A stretch of 64,000 nucleotides of DNA from Halalkalibacter hemicellulosilyticusJCM 9152. Lineage in GTDB: Bacteria > Bacillota > Bacilli > Bacillales > Bacillaceae_D. The first letter of the stretch is position 1, and the number at the start of each line of letters is the position of its first letter. The notes under the pieces were generated by a model, which had not been told where the DNA came from, ran no database searches, and saw nothing but the letters and a program-made list of their open reading frames with translations. The stretch covers positions 95,477 through 159,476 of the forward strand of contig NZ_BAUU01000006.1 in assembly GCF_000513115.1 (NCBI RefSeq), in the 5' to 3' direction. Both the position numbers and the translations under genes were made by a program. This document shows positions 10,816-21,614 of the stretch, piece after piece.

Positions 10816-10950
10816 AAGGATACTGAAAAGTTTGATGTTTAACTTTTCGGTGTCCTTCTTTTCATCCCACAGAAGACTACATATATTTTTTTCCGCTACG
10901 TTCTCTACATTCCGATTCTCAATTAAACACTATTGTCGTGTTCTAGTCTT
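10816..10950 (-). repeat. Intergenic repeat family A, copy 1
   Basis: Read on the minus strand, this stretch contains AGTGTTTAATTGAGAATC, then ATGTAGAGAACGTAGCGG, then TCTTCTGTGGGATGAAAAG, then a hairpin. The same blocks occur in the same order on the plus strand at about 61660-61776. The hairpin arms differ between copies but keep their pairing. Confidence 0.75.
10817..10858 (+). terminator. Terminator hairpin after topB
   Basis: AAGGATACTGAAAAGTT (10817-10833) pairs with AACTTTTCGGTGTCCTT (10842-10858) over 17 positions with few mismatches, followed by CTTTT. It is also the terminal hairpin of repeat A copy 1, so topB appears to be terminated by the repeat. Confidence 0.75.
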
Positions 10951-10992
10951 AATCGTTATAGCACATAATAATCGTAATTTATGAATATTTTA

Positions 10993-11021
10993 TTGAAATA
11001 AGAGATTAAGTTCCTTATAAT
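10993..11021 (+). promoter_or_regulatory. Sigma-A promoter of the GH2-GH67 operon
   Basis: TTGAAA at 10993-10998 and TATAAT at 11016-11021 are separated by exactly 17 bases, which is the vegetative consensus. Transcription would start near 11028, about 130 bases before the GH2 start codon. Confidence 0.7.
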
Positions 11022-11039
11022 GAAAAGACAATCTTAACT

Positions 11040-11055
11040 ACCATACTAGTATGGT
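11040..11055. promoter_or_regulatory. Perfect 16-base palindrome, probable operator
   Basis: ACCATACTAGTATGGT is a perfect inverted repeat located about +12 to +27 from the predicted start of the GH2 transcript, a classical position for repressor roadblock. The TACTAGTA core would suit a GntR-family dimer, but the regulator is not identified. Confidence 0.55.
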
Positions 11056-11159
11056 GAATGGGAGAGTTCATAAGGAAAAGGTTTAAATGATAATGTGAAA
11101 GGGACAATAATCGAAGCACAAAAGTACAGTCTAAAGCTGTAGAAAGTGAGCTGATTGTT

Positions 11160-14100
11160 ATGCTGAATAAGCAAATTCTATTTAATGATGGTTGGGAGTT
11201 TGCCAAGAGTCGTTTAGATGTAGCGGAGGATGAAAACCTTTCATTTGAGCCTATTGATCTTCCTCATGATTGGTTAATTTACGATACGTCAAACTTGTAT
11301 GAAACGAGTATTGGTTGGTATCGAAAAACATTCCATTGTCAAAGGAATCGACAAATGTTCCTGTATTTTGAAGGAATTTATATGGATTCTTCAATCTATG
11401 TAAACGGTCAATTTGTCGGAGAGTGGAAAAATGGCTATTCCTCCTTTGAATACGAAATAACAAATGCGCTTGTAGATGGTAAAAATGAAATCGTTGTCAA
11501 AGTAGTCTTTCAGGCACCTAATAGTAGGTGGTATTCAGGTGCAGGCATTTACCGTAATGTATGGTTGAAATCAAGAAGTGATCATTACATCGAGTCAGAT
11601 GGAATTTATGTTTCTACTAGTGAAATGGATGGCGGTTGGAAAGTTGAGGTTGAAACGGAGCTCAAGGTGGCAAATGACGTTATCGTTTCCCATCAATTGT
11701 TGTATAAGGGAAAGGTGATCACAACGACCGCTGAACAAGTGTCGTCAACTAATCAAATAAATGAACAGAGTTTATTTGTAGTAAATCCAAAGCTTTGGAG
11801 TGTGAATGAACCGAACTTGTACGAGCTAGAAACGACGCTTTCTTTAGCTGATGAAAACCGTCAAGGGAAGCTATTGGAAGCGGTTTCGACTACAGTCGGA
11901 TTTAGGACTGTTCAATTAGATTCACAATATGGGCTCTTTGTGAACGGGGAAAAGGTGAAAATAAATGGTGTTTGCGAGCACCATGATTTAGGGGCATTAG
12001 GCGCGGCTTTCAATAAGACGGCATTAAAAAGGAGACTCGTCATTTTGAAAGATATGGGTGTAAATGGAATACGTACGGCTCATAATATGCCAGCTGTAGA
12101 ATTAATGAACTTAGCAGATGAGATGGGATTTTTAGTTGTTTCTGAAGCGTTTGATATGTGGGAAAGACCGAAGACGAAATACGATTATGCACGTTTCTTT
12201 AAAGACTGGGCATATAAGGATGTAAGGAGTTGGGTAAGACGAGATCGCAATCATCCAAGCTTAATAATGTGGAGTATAGGGAATGAAATTTATGATACTC
12301 ATGCGGATGAAAGAGGTCAGGAAATCACAAAGCAGTTCATGGAATATGTAGAAGAATTTGATCCGAAACAAAATGGCTATGTGACAATTGGTTCAAACTA
12401 CATGCCATGGGAAAATGCTCAGAAATGCGCTGACATCGTCAAAGTTGCTGGCTATAACTATGCAGAAAAATATTATGAGAAGCACCATGAGGAGTACCCT
12501 GATTGGATTATTTATGGAAGTGAAACGTCTTCGGTTGTGCAAAGTCGGGGAGTTTATCATTTTCCATTTGAGCAATCGATTTTAGCTGATGACAATGAAC
12601 AGTGCTCTTCTCTTGGGAATAGTTCAACGAGCTGGGGGGCTAAATCAGCTGAAGCGTGTATCATTGCAGAAAGAGACACGCCATTTTCGTTAGGGCAATT
12701 TTTATGGACGGGCTTTGATTATATTGGTGAGCCGACGCCATATCATACGAAGAATTCATACTTTGGGCAAATAGATACAGCTACGTTTAAGAAGGATGCG
12801 TACTATATTTATCAAGCTGAATGGACCGATTATCGAACAAGACCGATGGTGCACATCTTCTTACTGGGATTTTAATAAAGGTCAGATTATCGATGTTCGT
12901 GTTTGCTCGAATGCTCCAAAAATTGAGTTGCAATTTAATGGAGAAACGGTTGGGACGCATCATATTGATCATGAAAATGGCACGGACCTTGTCGGTTGGT
13001 GGAAGATCCCGTATGAAGAAGGTGAGTTAAAAGCGGTTGCCTATGATGAGCAGGATCAGGTGATTGCAACAGATATAAGAAGGTCATTTGGAGAAGGAAA
13101 GGACATTCGGTTAGAGCTAGATAAGAACCAGCTTAAAGCGAATGGGACAGATTTGGCCTTTATGGAAATATCAATGATTGATAAAGATGGCAACCGAGTC
13201 GAAAATGCTAATAACCGTGTTGAAGTAACGATATCTGGCAGCGGACGGTTAGTCGGACTCGATAATGGTGATAGCACGGACTATGATCAATATAAAGGAA
13301 CAAGTCGCCGGTTATTTAGTGGAAAGCTGATGGCGATCATTGCAGCAAAGCTAGAACCAGGAGATGTTCATATTAATGTATCTTCAAAAGGGTTACAAAG
13401 TGAACAAATAACGATAAAGTCGATTGCAACAGATGAAGATGTGGTAGGCGTTTCAGCATTTATGGAAAATGAACGTATGCCTGTTGTAATGGGTAATGAT
13501 GACGAAATTCCATTACGTAAAATAGAGATCGTCAGCGACGATGGCCAACAGTTAGATCCGAATAATAAAAAGCTGACTGTAACGGCTATACTGCATCCAG
13601 AACATACGTCGTATCAAGAGGTGGAATGGAGTGTAGTAACAGACAACGGTAGTGAATCGAACATAGCTAAGGTAGAGTCTAATGGTCATCGTGCGAACGT
13701 TACTGCATTAGGGGATGGAGAATTTCGCATACGCTGTACAAGCAAAAATGGGACAGAAAAGACGAAGCTTATCTCGCAATTAGAACTGAAAGCAGTAGGA
13801 CTAGGGACTGCCTATAAAGATGCGTACGGATTTATTTCGGCAGGGCTTTATGATTATAGCCAAGGTGAAGTGACAAATGGAAACGAACGAGGTGTAGCGA
13901 CAAGTAGAGATGGTCAAACACAAGTCGGCTTTCGAGATATCGACTTTGGCGAAAGTGGCTCTGATACGATAACGATTCCGATATTCGCCTTGTCGAGTGA
14001 GGACTATCCTATTCAAATTTGGGAAGGAATGCCTGAGGAAGAAGGGAGCTCGATAGTAGCAGATGTCGTTTACCAAAAGCCATCAAAGTGGAATGTGTAT

Positions 14101-14577
14101 CAAGAAGAAACATTTAAGTTGAACAAGAAGTTAAAAGGGATTACGTCGCTTTGTTTTGTGTTAAATAAAAAGGTGCACATTAAAGGCTTTTCTTTTGAAA
14201 AGCAAAATCGTGCATTTGAAACGAACTTGGCGCTTGATGCTGATCATATTTATGGAGATTCTTTTGAGTTGAAGGGTCAAACGGTAGAAGGAATCGGAAA
14301 TAATGTTTCGTTAACATATGACTCAATTGATTTTACGACAGAAGGGACGTCGTCTATTACGGTTTACGGACGTGCTCCTGTTGATAAAAATACGATCCAA
14401 ATCCGGTTTGAAAATGAAGAAGGTGAATCAAGTCAAATTGTTGAGTTTGATCAATCAGCTAACTATAAAGAAAAAACATTTGAGTTAGAAAAGGTTAAGG
14501 GTCTTCAGAAAGTTACCTTTGTCTTTTTACCAGGGTGTCATTTTGATTTTGGATGGTTCAAATTTAATCAATTTTAA
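11160..14577 (+). CDS. Large glycoside hydrolase family 2 enzyme with C-terminal accessory domains, frame interrupted near 12860
   Basis: About 1140 residues after frame repair. The N-terminal GH2 sugar-binding domain has LPHDW, GWYRKTF and the [15 protein letters not shown] block; a beta-sandwich and a TIM barrel follow. The acid/base Glu is in [10 protein letters not shown] and the likely nucleophile Glu in IIYGSETSS. The first frame ends at 12875 after MVHIF; the expected [27 protein letters not shown] resumes at 12862 in another frame. C-terminal parts resemble a DUF4982-type domain, an Ig-like region ([25 protein letters not shown]) and a CBM6-like beta-sandwich near the end. Its place before a GH67 gene points to trimming a hemicellulose side group; beta-galactosidase is the default family call, so exact specificity is open. 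The ribosome site (GAAAGTGAG) is weak. Confidence 0.85.
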
Positions 14578-14596
14578 AATAAAGGAGTGTTCAATA

Positions 14597-16645
14597 ATGA
14601 ACTCAGCAAGCTATAAAAGTTGGCTACAATATGACGCGATCAAGGATGTAAAAAAGCAAGATAAGTTGGCAGAGTGGTGTCAGAATATTGCTTTATACGA
14701 TCAGTCGCTGCAAGTGAAATCAGCGAAAGAAGAGCTAGTACGAGGTTTAACATCGATTGTCGGTATTAAACCGCAAATATCTAATTCTGTGAATCATGCT
14801 ATTGTACTATCAACTCGTGAAACGCTTCCAAAGGAGGCTATTCACATTGAGGCGCAACGGTTAGAGGATCTAAATGATGAAGGGTTTATCATTGAAAGTG
14901 ATCTACAAACAAAATCTGTTTATTTAGTTGGGAACAGTCCAACTGGAGTGCTGTATGCCGTGTTTCGTTTTTTACGAGATATTCAACGTGATCAGGAAAT
15001 TCATTCATTCAATGTCATCGACCGTCCACGAAATCAAATTCGAATGATGAATCAATGGGATAATATGGATGGTAGTATTGAACGAGGCTATGCAGGTCAG
15101 TCGATCTTTTATAAAGATAACGAATTTCGAAAAGATTTAGAGCGGGTTAAGGACTATGCTAGATTACTTGCTTCTGTAGGGATTAACGCCATTTCAATCA
15201 ATAATGTGAATGTGTTTGAAGTGGAAACCCATTTAATTACGAAGCGATTCCTACCAGACGTTGCTGAGGTAGCAGATGTGTTTCGTGCATATGGTATAAA
15301 GACATTTTTAAGCATTAATTATGCAAGTCCCATTCAAATTGGTAATCTCGCAACTGCTGATCCGTTAGATGAACAAGTAAAAGCTTGGTGGAAGGCTAAA
15401 GCGCAGGAAATTTATGATTTCATACCGGACTTTGGAGGGTTTGTCGTTAAAGCTGATTCAGAGCATCGTCCAGGGCCGTTCTCCTATGGACGTGATCATG
15501 CAGATGGCTCGAATATGTTAGCGGAAGCGTTAGAGCCGTTTAATGGGATCGTTATATGGCGCTGCTTCGTATACAATTGCTTGCAAGATTGGCGTGATCG
15601 AAAGACAGATCGAGCACGAGCAGCGTATGATCACTTCAAGAAGCTAGATGGACAGTTCCGTGAGAATGTCGTCTTGCAAATTAAAAATGGTCCGATGGAT
15701 TTCCAAGTGAGAGAGCCTGTATCTCCTTTATTCGGTGCAATGGAGCAAACAAATCAAGTGTTAGAATTTCAAGTGACACAAGAATATACAGGACAGCAAA
15801 AGGACTTATGTTATCTTGTACCGCTATGGAAAGAAGTACTCGACTTTAACACATTTGCTAATGGAGGAAATGCATCTGTTAAATCGATTATAGACGGCTC
15901 GCTGTATGACAATAAGTATAGTGGAATTGCCGCTGTATCCAACATTGGTGATGATGAAAATTGGACGGGACATACGTTAGCACAAGCGAATTTATATGGA
16001 TATGGGCGATTAATCTGGGATCCAGAGCTCTCCTCTGAACAAATTGCCGACGAATGGATCAGACTCACGTTTGGAGAAGATCGTCAAGTGAATGATTCCG
16101 TTTATCCAATGCTGTTACATTCGTGGTCGATCTATGAAAATTATACAGCACCGCTCGGAATTGGTTGGATGGTAAATCCAAATCATCACTATGGTCCAAA
16201 TATTGATGGCTATGAATATTCCGTTTGGGGAACGTACCATTTTGCTGATTGGCAAGGTATCGGTGTCGACCGCACAGTGAAGAGTGGAACAGGCTATGCT
16301 GGACAATATTTTTCACCGAACGCGAAAATGTATGAGTCGATTGAGTCTTGTCCAGATGAATTGATTCTCTTTTTCCACCATGTCCCATATACACATCGAC
16401 TGAAATCTGGCGAGACGGTTATACAGCACATTTATAACACTCATTTTAAAGGGGTGGAGCAAGTGGAGGAGTTGATCTCGACTTGGGAAAAGGTGAAAGG
16501 AAGGATAGATGGAGAGCGCTATCATAATGTTCGTGAAAGACTTGATATGCAGCTTTCAAATGCCAAGGAATGGCGTGATATGGTGAATACGTACTTCTAT
16601 CGGAAATCAGGTATTACTGATGAGAAGAAACGGACGATTTATTAA
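14597..16645 (+). CDS. GH67 alpha-glucuronidase
   Basis: About 682 residues, full length for cytoplasmic GH67 enzymes. It releases 4-O-methyl-glucuronic acid from aldouronic acids produced by xylanase action. Family blocks are clear: [66 protein letters not shown] (with catalytic acidic residues), [17 protein letters not shown] [11 protein letters not shown], and [21 protein letters not shown]. No signal peptide is present, so it acts inside the cell on imported oligomers. ATG 14597 follows AAAGGAGTG, 20 bases after the GH2 stop codon, so the two genes form one operon. Confidence 0.95.
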   Translation: MNSASYKSWLQYDAIKDVKKQDKLAEWCQNIALYDQSLQVKSAKEELVRGLTSIVGIKPQISNSVNHAIVLSTRETLPKEAIHIEAQRLEDLNDEGFIIESDLQTKSVYLVGNSPTGVLYAVFRFLRDIQRDQEIHSFNVIDRPRNQIRMMNQWDNMDGSIERGYAGQSIFYKDNEFRKDLERVKDYARLLASVGINAISINNVNVFEVETHLITKRFLPDVAEVADVFRAYGIKTFLSINYASPIQIGNLATADPLDEQVKAWWKAKAQEIYDFIPDFGGFVVKADSEHRPGPFSYGRDHADGSNMLAEALEPFNGIVIWRCFVYNCLQDWRDRKTDRARAAYDHFKKLDGQFRENVVLQIKNGPMDFQVREPVSPLFGAMEQTNQVLEFQVTQEYTGQQKDLCYLVPLWKEVLDFNTFANGGNASVKSIIDGSLYDNKYSGIAAVSNIGDDENWTGHTLAQANLYGYGRLIWDPELSSEQIADEWIRLTFGEDRQVNDSVYPMLLHSWSIYENYTAPLGIGWMVNPNHHYGPNIDGYEYSVWGTYHFADWQGIGVDRTVKSGTGYAGQYFSPNAKMYESIESCPDELILFFHHVPYTHRLKSGETVIQHIYNTHFKGVEQVEELISTWEKVKGRIDGERYHNVRERLDMQLSNAKEWRDMVNTYFYRKSGITDEKKRTIY

Positions 16646-16821
16646 TCGTTTTATGTAAAAGAGTTAATGGACCAACATGCTATGATGAATGTATAAAATA
16701 GAATTGCATACCGTTAATGATCATCCAACTAAAAATGAGCAAAGTTAAACAATTCTAATGTTATGTTGCCGTATGAACAGAGGTTGTTGTTGGAGTTGAT
16801 TAAAAGGGGGTATAGCTAGCT

Positions 16822-17760
16822 ATGAATTTTACGTTTGAAGATAAGGGGATTTCAGGAAATCATAAGATTACAGAGCCTTATTCGATCAAGGAGTATATTT
16901 ATCCGGATATTAAAACAGGGTTTGAGCTATATGGAATGCATGTAAGAGAAGTGAATCAAATGTGGAGCTACCCTAAGCATGAGCACCCAATGTATGAAAT
17001 TAATCTAGTAACAGAAGGGCACCAAACGTTTATCGTAAATGGTAAAACGTATGAACAGTATGCCGGTGATATTGTTCTTTGTCGTCCGGGGGAGTCTCAT
17101 TCTAGTAAAGGTGGAAGTAGTGAAACATTTACGTATTTTTGCCTACACTTTACAATTGATGATAAGCTCTTTCTTCCGTATTTAAAAGATTCCTGTGAAC
17201 TATTTTATCCTGCTAAGTCTTTATTAGCCCGTAGAATTTACCCTTTTTTAGAACGGTTAATCAATTTATCGAATAAATCTGACTTTGGGTTGGCAGAAAC
17301 AATGCATATGCATTCCATTATGTTTGAGCTTTTAGCTGCGCTTGTCGGTGGATTGCAAAACAAACCGGTCAAAAAAGAAAAAGTATCAGAACGAGCTGCG
17401 CAATTAGCTTATCGAATTGCACAAGAAATTGAAAAACTAGTTGTACACCCTTTTTCCGATGAGGATCATGCGAGAATGGGAATTGATCAAATTGCGACAG
17501 AGCTTAATATTAGCTGCTCCTATTGTCATCGAATATTTAAATCGGTCTATAATATGTCACCACGTCAGTATTTATCGTTTAAAAAATTAAATGAATCAAA
17601 GAAGAACCTTCTCGAAAGGGAGGATTCCATTGAGGTAGTGGCAGAGAAAATGGGTTATTATGATGTGGCTCATTTTAGCCGTCAATTCAAAAGGTGGACA
17701 GGATTAACGCCGAGTCAATTTAGAAAGAATTTAATTGTTTCTCAAGAACAAGTTCAGTAA
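16822..17760 (+). CDS. AraC-family transcriptional regulator with N-terminal cupin
   Basis: A 312-residue regulator. The N-terminal cupin-like domain (HEHPMYEINLVTEGHQTFIVNG ... DIVLCRPGESHS) probably binds a sugar. The C-terminal double helix-turn-helix has DQIATELNISCSYCHRIFKSVYNMSPRQYL and IEVVAEKMGYYDVAHFSRQFKRWTGLTPSQFR. AAAGGGGG precedes the ATG. It lies between the GH67 gene and the oligosaccharide importer and ends at its own strong terminator, so it is a likely activator of the xylan locus in response to xylo- or aldouronate oligomers (inference). Confidence 0.9.
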   Translation: MNFTFEDKGISGNHKITEPYSIKEYIYPDIKTGFELYGMHVREVNQMWSYPKHEHPMYEINLVTEGHQTFIVNGKTYEQYAGDIVLCRPGESHSSKGGSSETFTYFCLHFTIDDKLFLPYLKDSCELFYPAKSLLARRIYPFLERLINLSNKSDFGLAETMHMHSIMFELLAALVGGLQNKPVKKEKVSERAAQLAYRIAQEIEKLVVHPFSDEDHARMGIDQIATELNISCSYCHRIFKSVYNMSPRQYLSFKKLNESKKNLLEREDSIEVVAEKMGYYDVAHFSRQFKRWTGLTPSQFRKNLIVSQEQVQ

Positions 17761-17770
17761 TGGATAAAAT

Positions 17771-17802
17771 AAGCCCCCTATTTTGTAAAAATAGGGGCTT
17801 AT
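17771..17802 (+). terminator. Terminator after the AraC-type regulator
   Basis: AAGCCCCCTATTTT (17771-17784) pairs with the AAATAGGGGCTT arm ending at 17800, with a four-base loop. The stem is nearly perfect and strong. Confidence 0.85.
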
Positions 17803-18049
17803 TATGCAGGATATAAAAAGTCTAGCATCTGATTGTAGTAAGATCTGCCCATATTTTATCAAGAAGACTGTGATTCGTATAATGCTGTCATGATTTGTGT
17901 AGATTTGGGTAAATCGTTTTGCAGAAAGGTACATAGACGGTGGGTTTATTGCCTTGTTACAATGAAATGAACAAGTGACTTAGCCTTACTACAAGAAAAT
18001 AAAAGCCTCAGTCGTTAGTAGGATATAGAATTTGGGGGTGTTCATTGAC

Positions 18050-19006
18050 ATGAATGTAAACGTTATCAAAACAAAATGTGACAAAATTAACGTTAAATTG
18101 ACAAATGGCCGATTTAAAAATATTTGGAAGTATCGCTGGCTTTATGCATTTATGCTTCCAGGTGTTTTGTTTTTCCTAACGTTCCGGTATGCCCCAATGT
18201 GGGGACTCGTAATGGCCTTCCAAGATTATCGCCCTCACTTAGGCATTTTTGGAAGTGAGTGGGTTTGGTTAAAGCACTTCGAGCGTTTTTTTACTTTACC
18301 TGACTTTTGGATGTTATTTCGGAACACTTTGTTGCTGGCGCTGTACGATTTAATTATTTTCTTTCCTCTGACAATCCTTTTAGCGCTTATGTTAAATGAA
18401 ATAACGAGAGAGTGGTTTAAGAAGAGTGTACAAACAATTGTCTATATTCCGTACTTCCTTTCATGGGTTGTTATCGTTGGGATTACGCACATATTACTTT
18501 CAACAGAAGGCGGGATTGTTCAACATTTCTTATTCAATTCGTTTGGAGTAAGTATTGATTTCTTAACAAGTATCGATTGGTTCCGACCACTTATTGTCAT
18601 GCAAATGGTTTGGAAGGATGCAGGTTGGGGGACGATCATTTTTTTGGCGGCGCTTACAGGAGTGAATCCAGCACTGTATGAAGCAGCTAGATTAGATGGA
18701 GCAAATCGACTTCGATTAATTTGGCATATTACGTTACCATCCATTCGAAATATTATTATCATTTTACTAATATTACGGTTAGGGAATTTCCTTGATCTCG
18801 GTTTTGAGCAAATCTTCTTAATGGTTAACTCATTAAATCGAGAAGTAGGGGAAGTCTTTGATACGTATGTTTATCGAGTCGGACTCGTGCAAGGGCAATT
18901 TAGTTACAGTGCGGCGGTTGGGTTATTTAAAGCAGCTGTAGGCCTCGTGTTAGTTGTGGGGGCGAACTGGATTGCGAAGAAATTCGGCGAAGAAGGTATT
19001 TATTAG
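18050..19006 (+). CDS. ABC transporter permease, LplB/YtcP type (oligosaccharide import)
   Basis: About 318 residues with six membrane segments, starting near WLYAFMLPGVLFFLTF. The cytoplasmic EAA loop that contacts the ATPase reads YEAARLDGANRLRLIWHITLPSI. LplB-type permeases import di- and oligosaccharides, and relatives next to GH67/GH43 genes take up aldouronates. I prefer ATG 18050 because GGGGGTG at 18034-18040 is spaced nine bases from it; the TTG at 18032 lies inside that region. No ATPase gene is nearby, as is usual for this group, which shares an MsmX-type ATPase encoded elsewhere. It is first in a three-gene transporter operon. Confidence 0.92.
   Translation: MNVNVIKTKCDKINVKLTNGRFKNIWKYRWLYAFMLPGVLFFLTFRYAPMWGLVMAFQDYRPHLGIFGSEWVWLKHFERFFTLPDFWMLFRNTLLLALYDLIIFFPLTILLALMLNEITREWFKKSVQTIVYIPYFLSWVVIVGITHILLSTEGGIVQHFLFNSFGVSIDFLTSIDWFRPLIVMQMVWKDAGWGTIIFLAALTGVNPALYEAARLDGANRLRLIWHITLPSIRNIIIILLILRLGNFLDLGFEQIFLMVNSLNREVGEVFDTYVYRVGLVQGQFSYSAAVGLFKAAVGLVLVVGANWIAKKFGEEGIY
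18055..18068 (+). promoter_or_regulatory. CcpA cre site overlapping the importer start codon region
   Basis: TGTAAACGTTATCA fits the cre consensus TGWAARCGYTWNCW at every position. It lies within codons 2-7 of the first permease gene, where bound CcpA would act as a roadblock and give glucose repression of uptake. Confidence 0.65.
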
Positions 19007-19018
19007 GAGGTGTCTCTC

Positions 19019-19876
19019 ATGAAGCATAAACCAAAAGTGTCAGAGCGAATATTTGATGGTCTCAACTATGTGTTTCTTGCTATGTTTTCAATCGTTTGTA
19101 TTGGGCCATTTATATATGTTGTGATCGCTTCCTTTTCCTCTAGCAACAGTGTGATTCCATCTGGTTTTACATTTGATGCATATAAGTATATCTTTTCAAC
19201 AGCTACGTTTGTTAGAAGTTTAGGAGTTTCGACGTATATTACGTTGCTCGGAACATTCTTAAGTATTTTAGTAACAACGTTAATGGCATATGCTCTCTCA
19301 TTTAAAGGCTTGCCAGGACGAAAATGGCTCATGCTCGCAGTTATTTTTACGATGTTATTTAACGGAGGAATGATCCCGACGTATATCGTTGTCAGAAGTC
19401 TTGGGTTAATTGATACGTATTGGGCTTTAATGCTTCCCAATTTAATTATGGCATTCTACTTAATTATTATGAGGGGCTTCTTTCAAAATATTCCTGGTGA
19501 AATTATTGAGTCAGCTAAAATTGACGGAGCTAACGACTTGTCAATTTTAATTAGAATTGTTTTGCCACTTTCGATGCCAGTTATTGCAGCTATCTCCTTA
19601 TTTTACGCAGTGGGTATTTGGAATCAATATTTCGGAGCGGTTATGTATATGAACTCTCCAGAGAAATGGCCGGTTCAAGTCGTCTTAAGGCAAGTGGTTA
19701 TTCTGGCAAGTGGAAATATTGGAACAGAAAGTGCGATGGATGCTGATTCTTCCTTCATTGGTCAATCGTTGAAAATGGCTGTAGTCGTCGTTTCGATTGT
19801 GCCGATCCTGTTAGTTTATCCATTTATTCAAAAGCATTTTGCAAAAGGAATGCTCTTAGGTTCGATAAAAGGATAA
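19019..19876 (+). CDS. ABC transporter permease, LplC/YtcP type
   Basis: About 285 residues, the second permease of the importer. Six membrane segments are visible. The EAA-type loop is IIESAKIDGANDLSILIRIVLPLSMP, and the C-terminal YPFIQKHFAKGMLLGSIKG is the signature ending of the YtcP/LplC group. AGGAGGTG at 19005-19012 sets the start at ATG 19019, only 12 bases after the first permease, so the pair is translated from one message. Confidence 0.93.
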   Translation: MKHKPKVSERIFDGLNYVFLAMFSIVCIGPFIYVVIASFSSSNSVIPSGFTFDAYKYIFSTATFVRSLGVSTYITLLGTFLSILVTTLMAYALSFKGLPGRKWLMLAVIFTMLFNGGMIPTYIVVRSLGLIDTYWALMLPNLIMAFYLIIMRGFFQNIPGEIIESAKIDGANDLSILIRIVLPLSMPVIAAISLFYAVGIWNQYFGAVMYMNSPEKWPVQVVLRQVVILASGNIGTESAMDADSSFIGQSLKMAVVVVSIVPILLVYPFIQKHFAKGMLLGSIKG

Positions 19877-19934
19877 TCCATTTTTATCAATGATTTATCA
19901 TTTTATAAATACAAACATACATGGAGGGGTAGTC

Positions 19935-21482
19935 ATGAAAAGAAAGATCTTTATTAAACCGTTTCTAATGTTGTTGCTTATGTTCACCGTGCTCGTATTT
20001 GCCGCTTGTAGTAATGGAGAGGATGCGAATGGGACAGATGAGCCAAGTGATCCATCAGATGATAACGCAGTAGAATCAGATGAGCCTTTAGAAATTTCGA
20101 TGGGCTTGAACTTTGATGGAACAGAAGCTCCAGAGAGTGGAAATGAAGTAGAGCGTTTAATTGAAGAATATACAAATACACAACTAGACATTACACATAT
20201 GGTAAGTGCAAATTTCTGTGAACGATTACCTGTATTAATTGCTTCCGGTGATTTGCCAGATGTCATACCGAGTTGTGGAGCACCGAATCAACCATATTTG
20301 CTAAGTGCGATGCAAGATGGGGTGTTTTGGGAAATTGGACAATATCTCGATCAATTTCCGAATTTAGCGTCAATGACTGATATTGTGTATAGCAATGTAG
20401 AAGTAAATGGAGAATTATATGGTATTCCAAGATATCGTCCGTTATCTCGCTTTGTAACTGTTTATCGTAAGGATTGGTTAGACAATCTAGGAATTGATGA
20501 GCCAACGAATTTTGAAGAGTTTTATGCAGCACTTGAAGCAGTTACGAACGATGATCCGAATAACTCAGGGTCAGATGATACGAGAGGGTATACGAGTGTT
20601 GCCTTGCCTGGAGATTTTGGCTTAGATTTTGGTTTAGCGTTTGGTGCGCCGAATAACTGGGATGTTGATGAAGAAGGTAACTTTACGGCTGACCATGAAA
20701 CAGAAGAATATTTAGAAGGGTTAAAGTTTTCACGTCAAATGTATGAAGATGGGTATGTAAATAGTGATATTGTGGCGCCAGATCGTTCGACGAGGGAGGC
20801 AGATTTTGAAAATGGAGTTACAGGTTTCTTCGCTGCGGCAACAAATAACGTCGTGTCGCTTGAAAGCCGGTTATTAAATAATTTCCCAGATGCGGAGCTG
20901 GGGGTTTATAGCGCTCTTGAAGGGGTAGATGGAGAAAGAAGGTTAGAGGGTGCAATGGGTTCTAATGGAATTCTTATGTTCCCGAAAAGCTCTGTTGAAA
21001 CAGAAGAGCACTTGCTACAGTTATTAGGCTTCTTTGAAACGTTAAATGACCAAGAAATGGTTGATTTACTCGGTTGGGGTATTGAAGGCACTCATTATGA
21101 GATGGTGGATGGTCAGCCGCAATACATTGATTATGATGTGTATATGAATGATGTAGGTTTCCCTTACCGCTTTCCGTTAGTAACTGCTCCAATTGATGAT
21201 GTCATGACGCAAGGTCAATTGTCAGAGCTTGAAGAGCGTGTTCGGGAAATTGAAGTAGAGAATGATGAATTTGCTGTTATGGATCCAGCTATTAACTTAA
21301 TTTCTGATACACGAAATGAGCTTGGTGCTGATTTAGATCAATTAATTAATGATGCGAAGTACCGCTTCGTAACAGGTGCAATTGATGAAGATGGCTGGTG
21401 GGCTGAAGTTGATACGTGGAGAAGTCGAGGTGGAGATACGATTCGAACTGAATTAGAAGAGTTGTACGCAGAGCGTCAATAG
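19935..21482 (+). CDS. Extracellular solute-binding lipoprotein of the LplA/YtcQ type
   Basis: About 515 residues. MKRKIFIKPFLMLLLMFTVL followed by VFAAC is a lipoprotein signal with Cys near residue 25. An acidic, Ser/Asp-rich linker follows, then a large periplasmic-binding fold typical of oligosaccharide receptors (LPDVIPSCGAPNQPYLLSAMQDGVFWEIGQYLDQFPN; ELYGIPRYRPLSRFVTVYRKDWLDNLGI). It should deliver xylo- or aldouronate oligomers to the two permeases upstream. GGAGGGG sets the start at ATG 19935. A hairpin with a T tract follows the stop codon. Confidence 0.92.
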   Translation: MKRKIFIKPFLMLLLMFTVLVFAACSNGEDANGTDEPSDPSDDNAVESDEPLEISMGLNFDGTEAPESGNEVERLIEEYTNTQLDITHMVSANFCERLPVLIASGDLPDVIPSCGAPNQPYLLSAMQDGVFWEIGQYLDQFPNLASMTDIVYSNVEVNGELYGIPRYRPLSRFVTVYRKDWLDNLGIDEPTNFEEFYAALEAVTNDDPNNSGSDDTRGYTSVALPGDFGLDFGLAFGAPNNWDVDEEGNFTADHETEEYLEGLKFSRQMYEDGYVNSDIVAPDRSTREADFENGVTGFFAAATNNVVSLESRLLNNFPDAELGVYSALEGVDGERRLEGAMGSNGILMFPKSSVETEEHLLQLLGFFETLNDQEMVDLLGWGIEGTHYEMVDGQPQYIDYDVYMNDVGFPYRFPLVTAPIDDVMTQGQLSELEERVREIEVENDEFAVMDPAINLISDTRNELGADLDQLINDAKYRFVTGAIDEDGWWAEVDTWRSRGGDTIRTELEELYAERQ

Positions 21483-21502
21483 AACGTTCAATGGACAATC
21501 AA

Positions 21503-21545
21503 AGACCTGGTCAGTGAATTTCATTTGGTCAGGTTTTCTTTTTAC
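21503..21545 (+). terminator. Probable terminator after the solute-binding protein gene
   Basis: GACCTGGTCAGTGAA and the downstream TTTCATTTGGTCAGGT form an imperfect stem, followed by TTTTCTTTTT. The pairing has an internal loop, so this is moderately supported. Confidence 0.55.
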
Positions 21546-21614
21546 CTTTTAAAACTAGAATATATTACCTTTTCATGTACAAATTAGATAATATTTTTAA
21601 AAGTAGGTGTAAAT

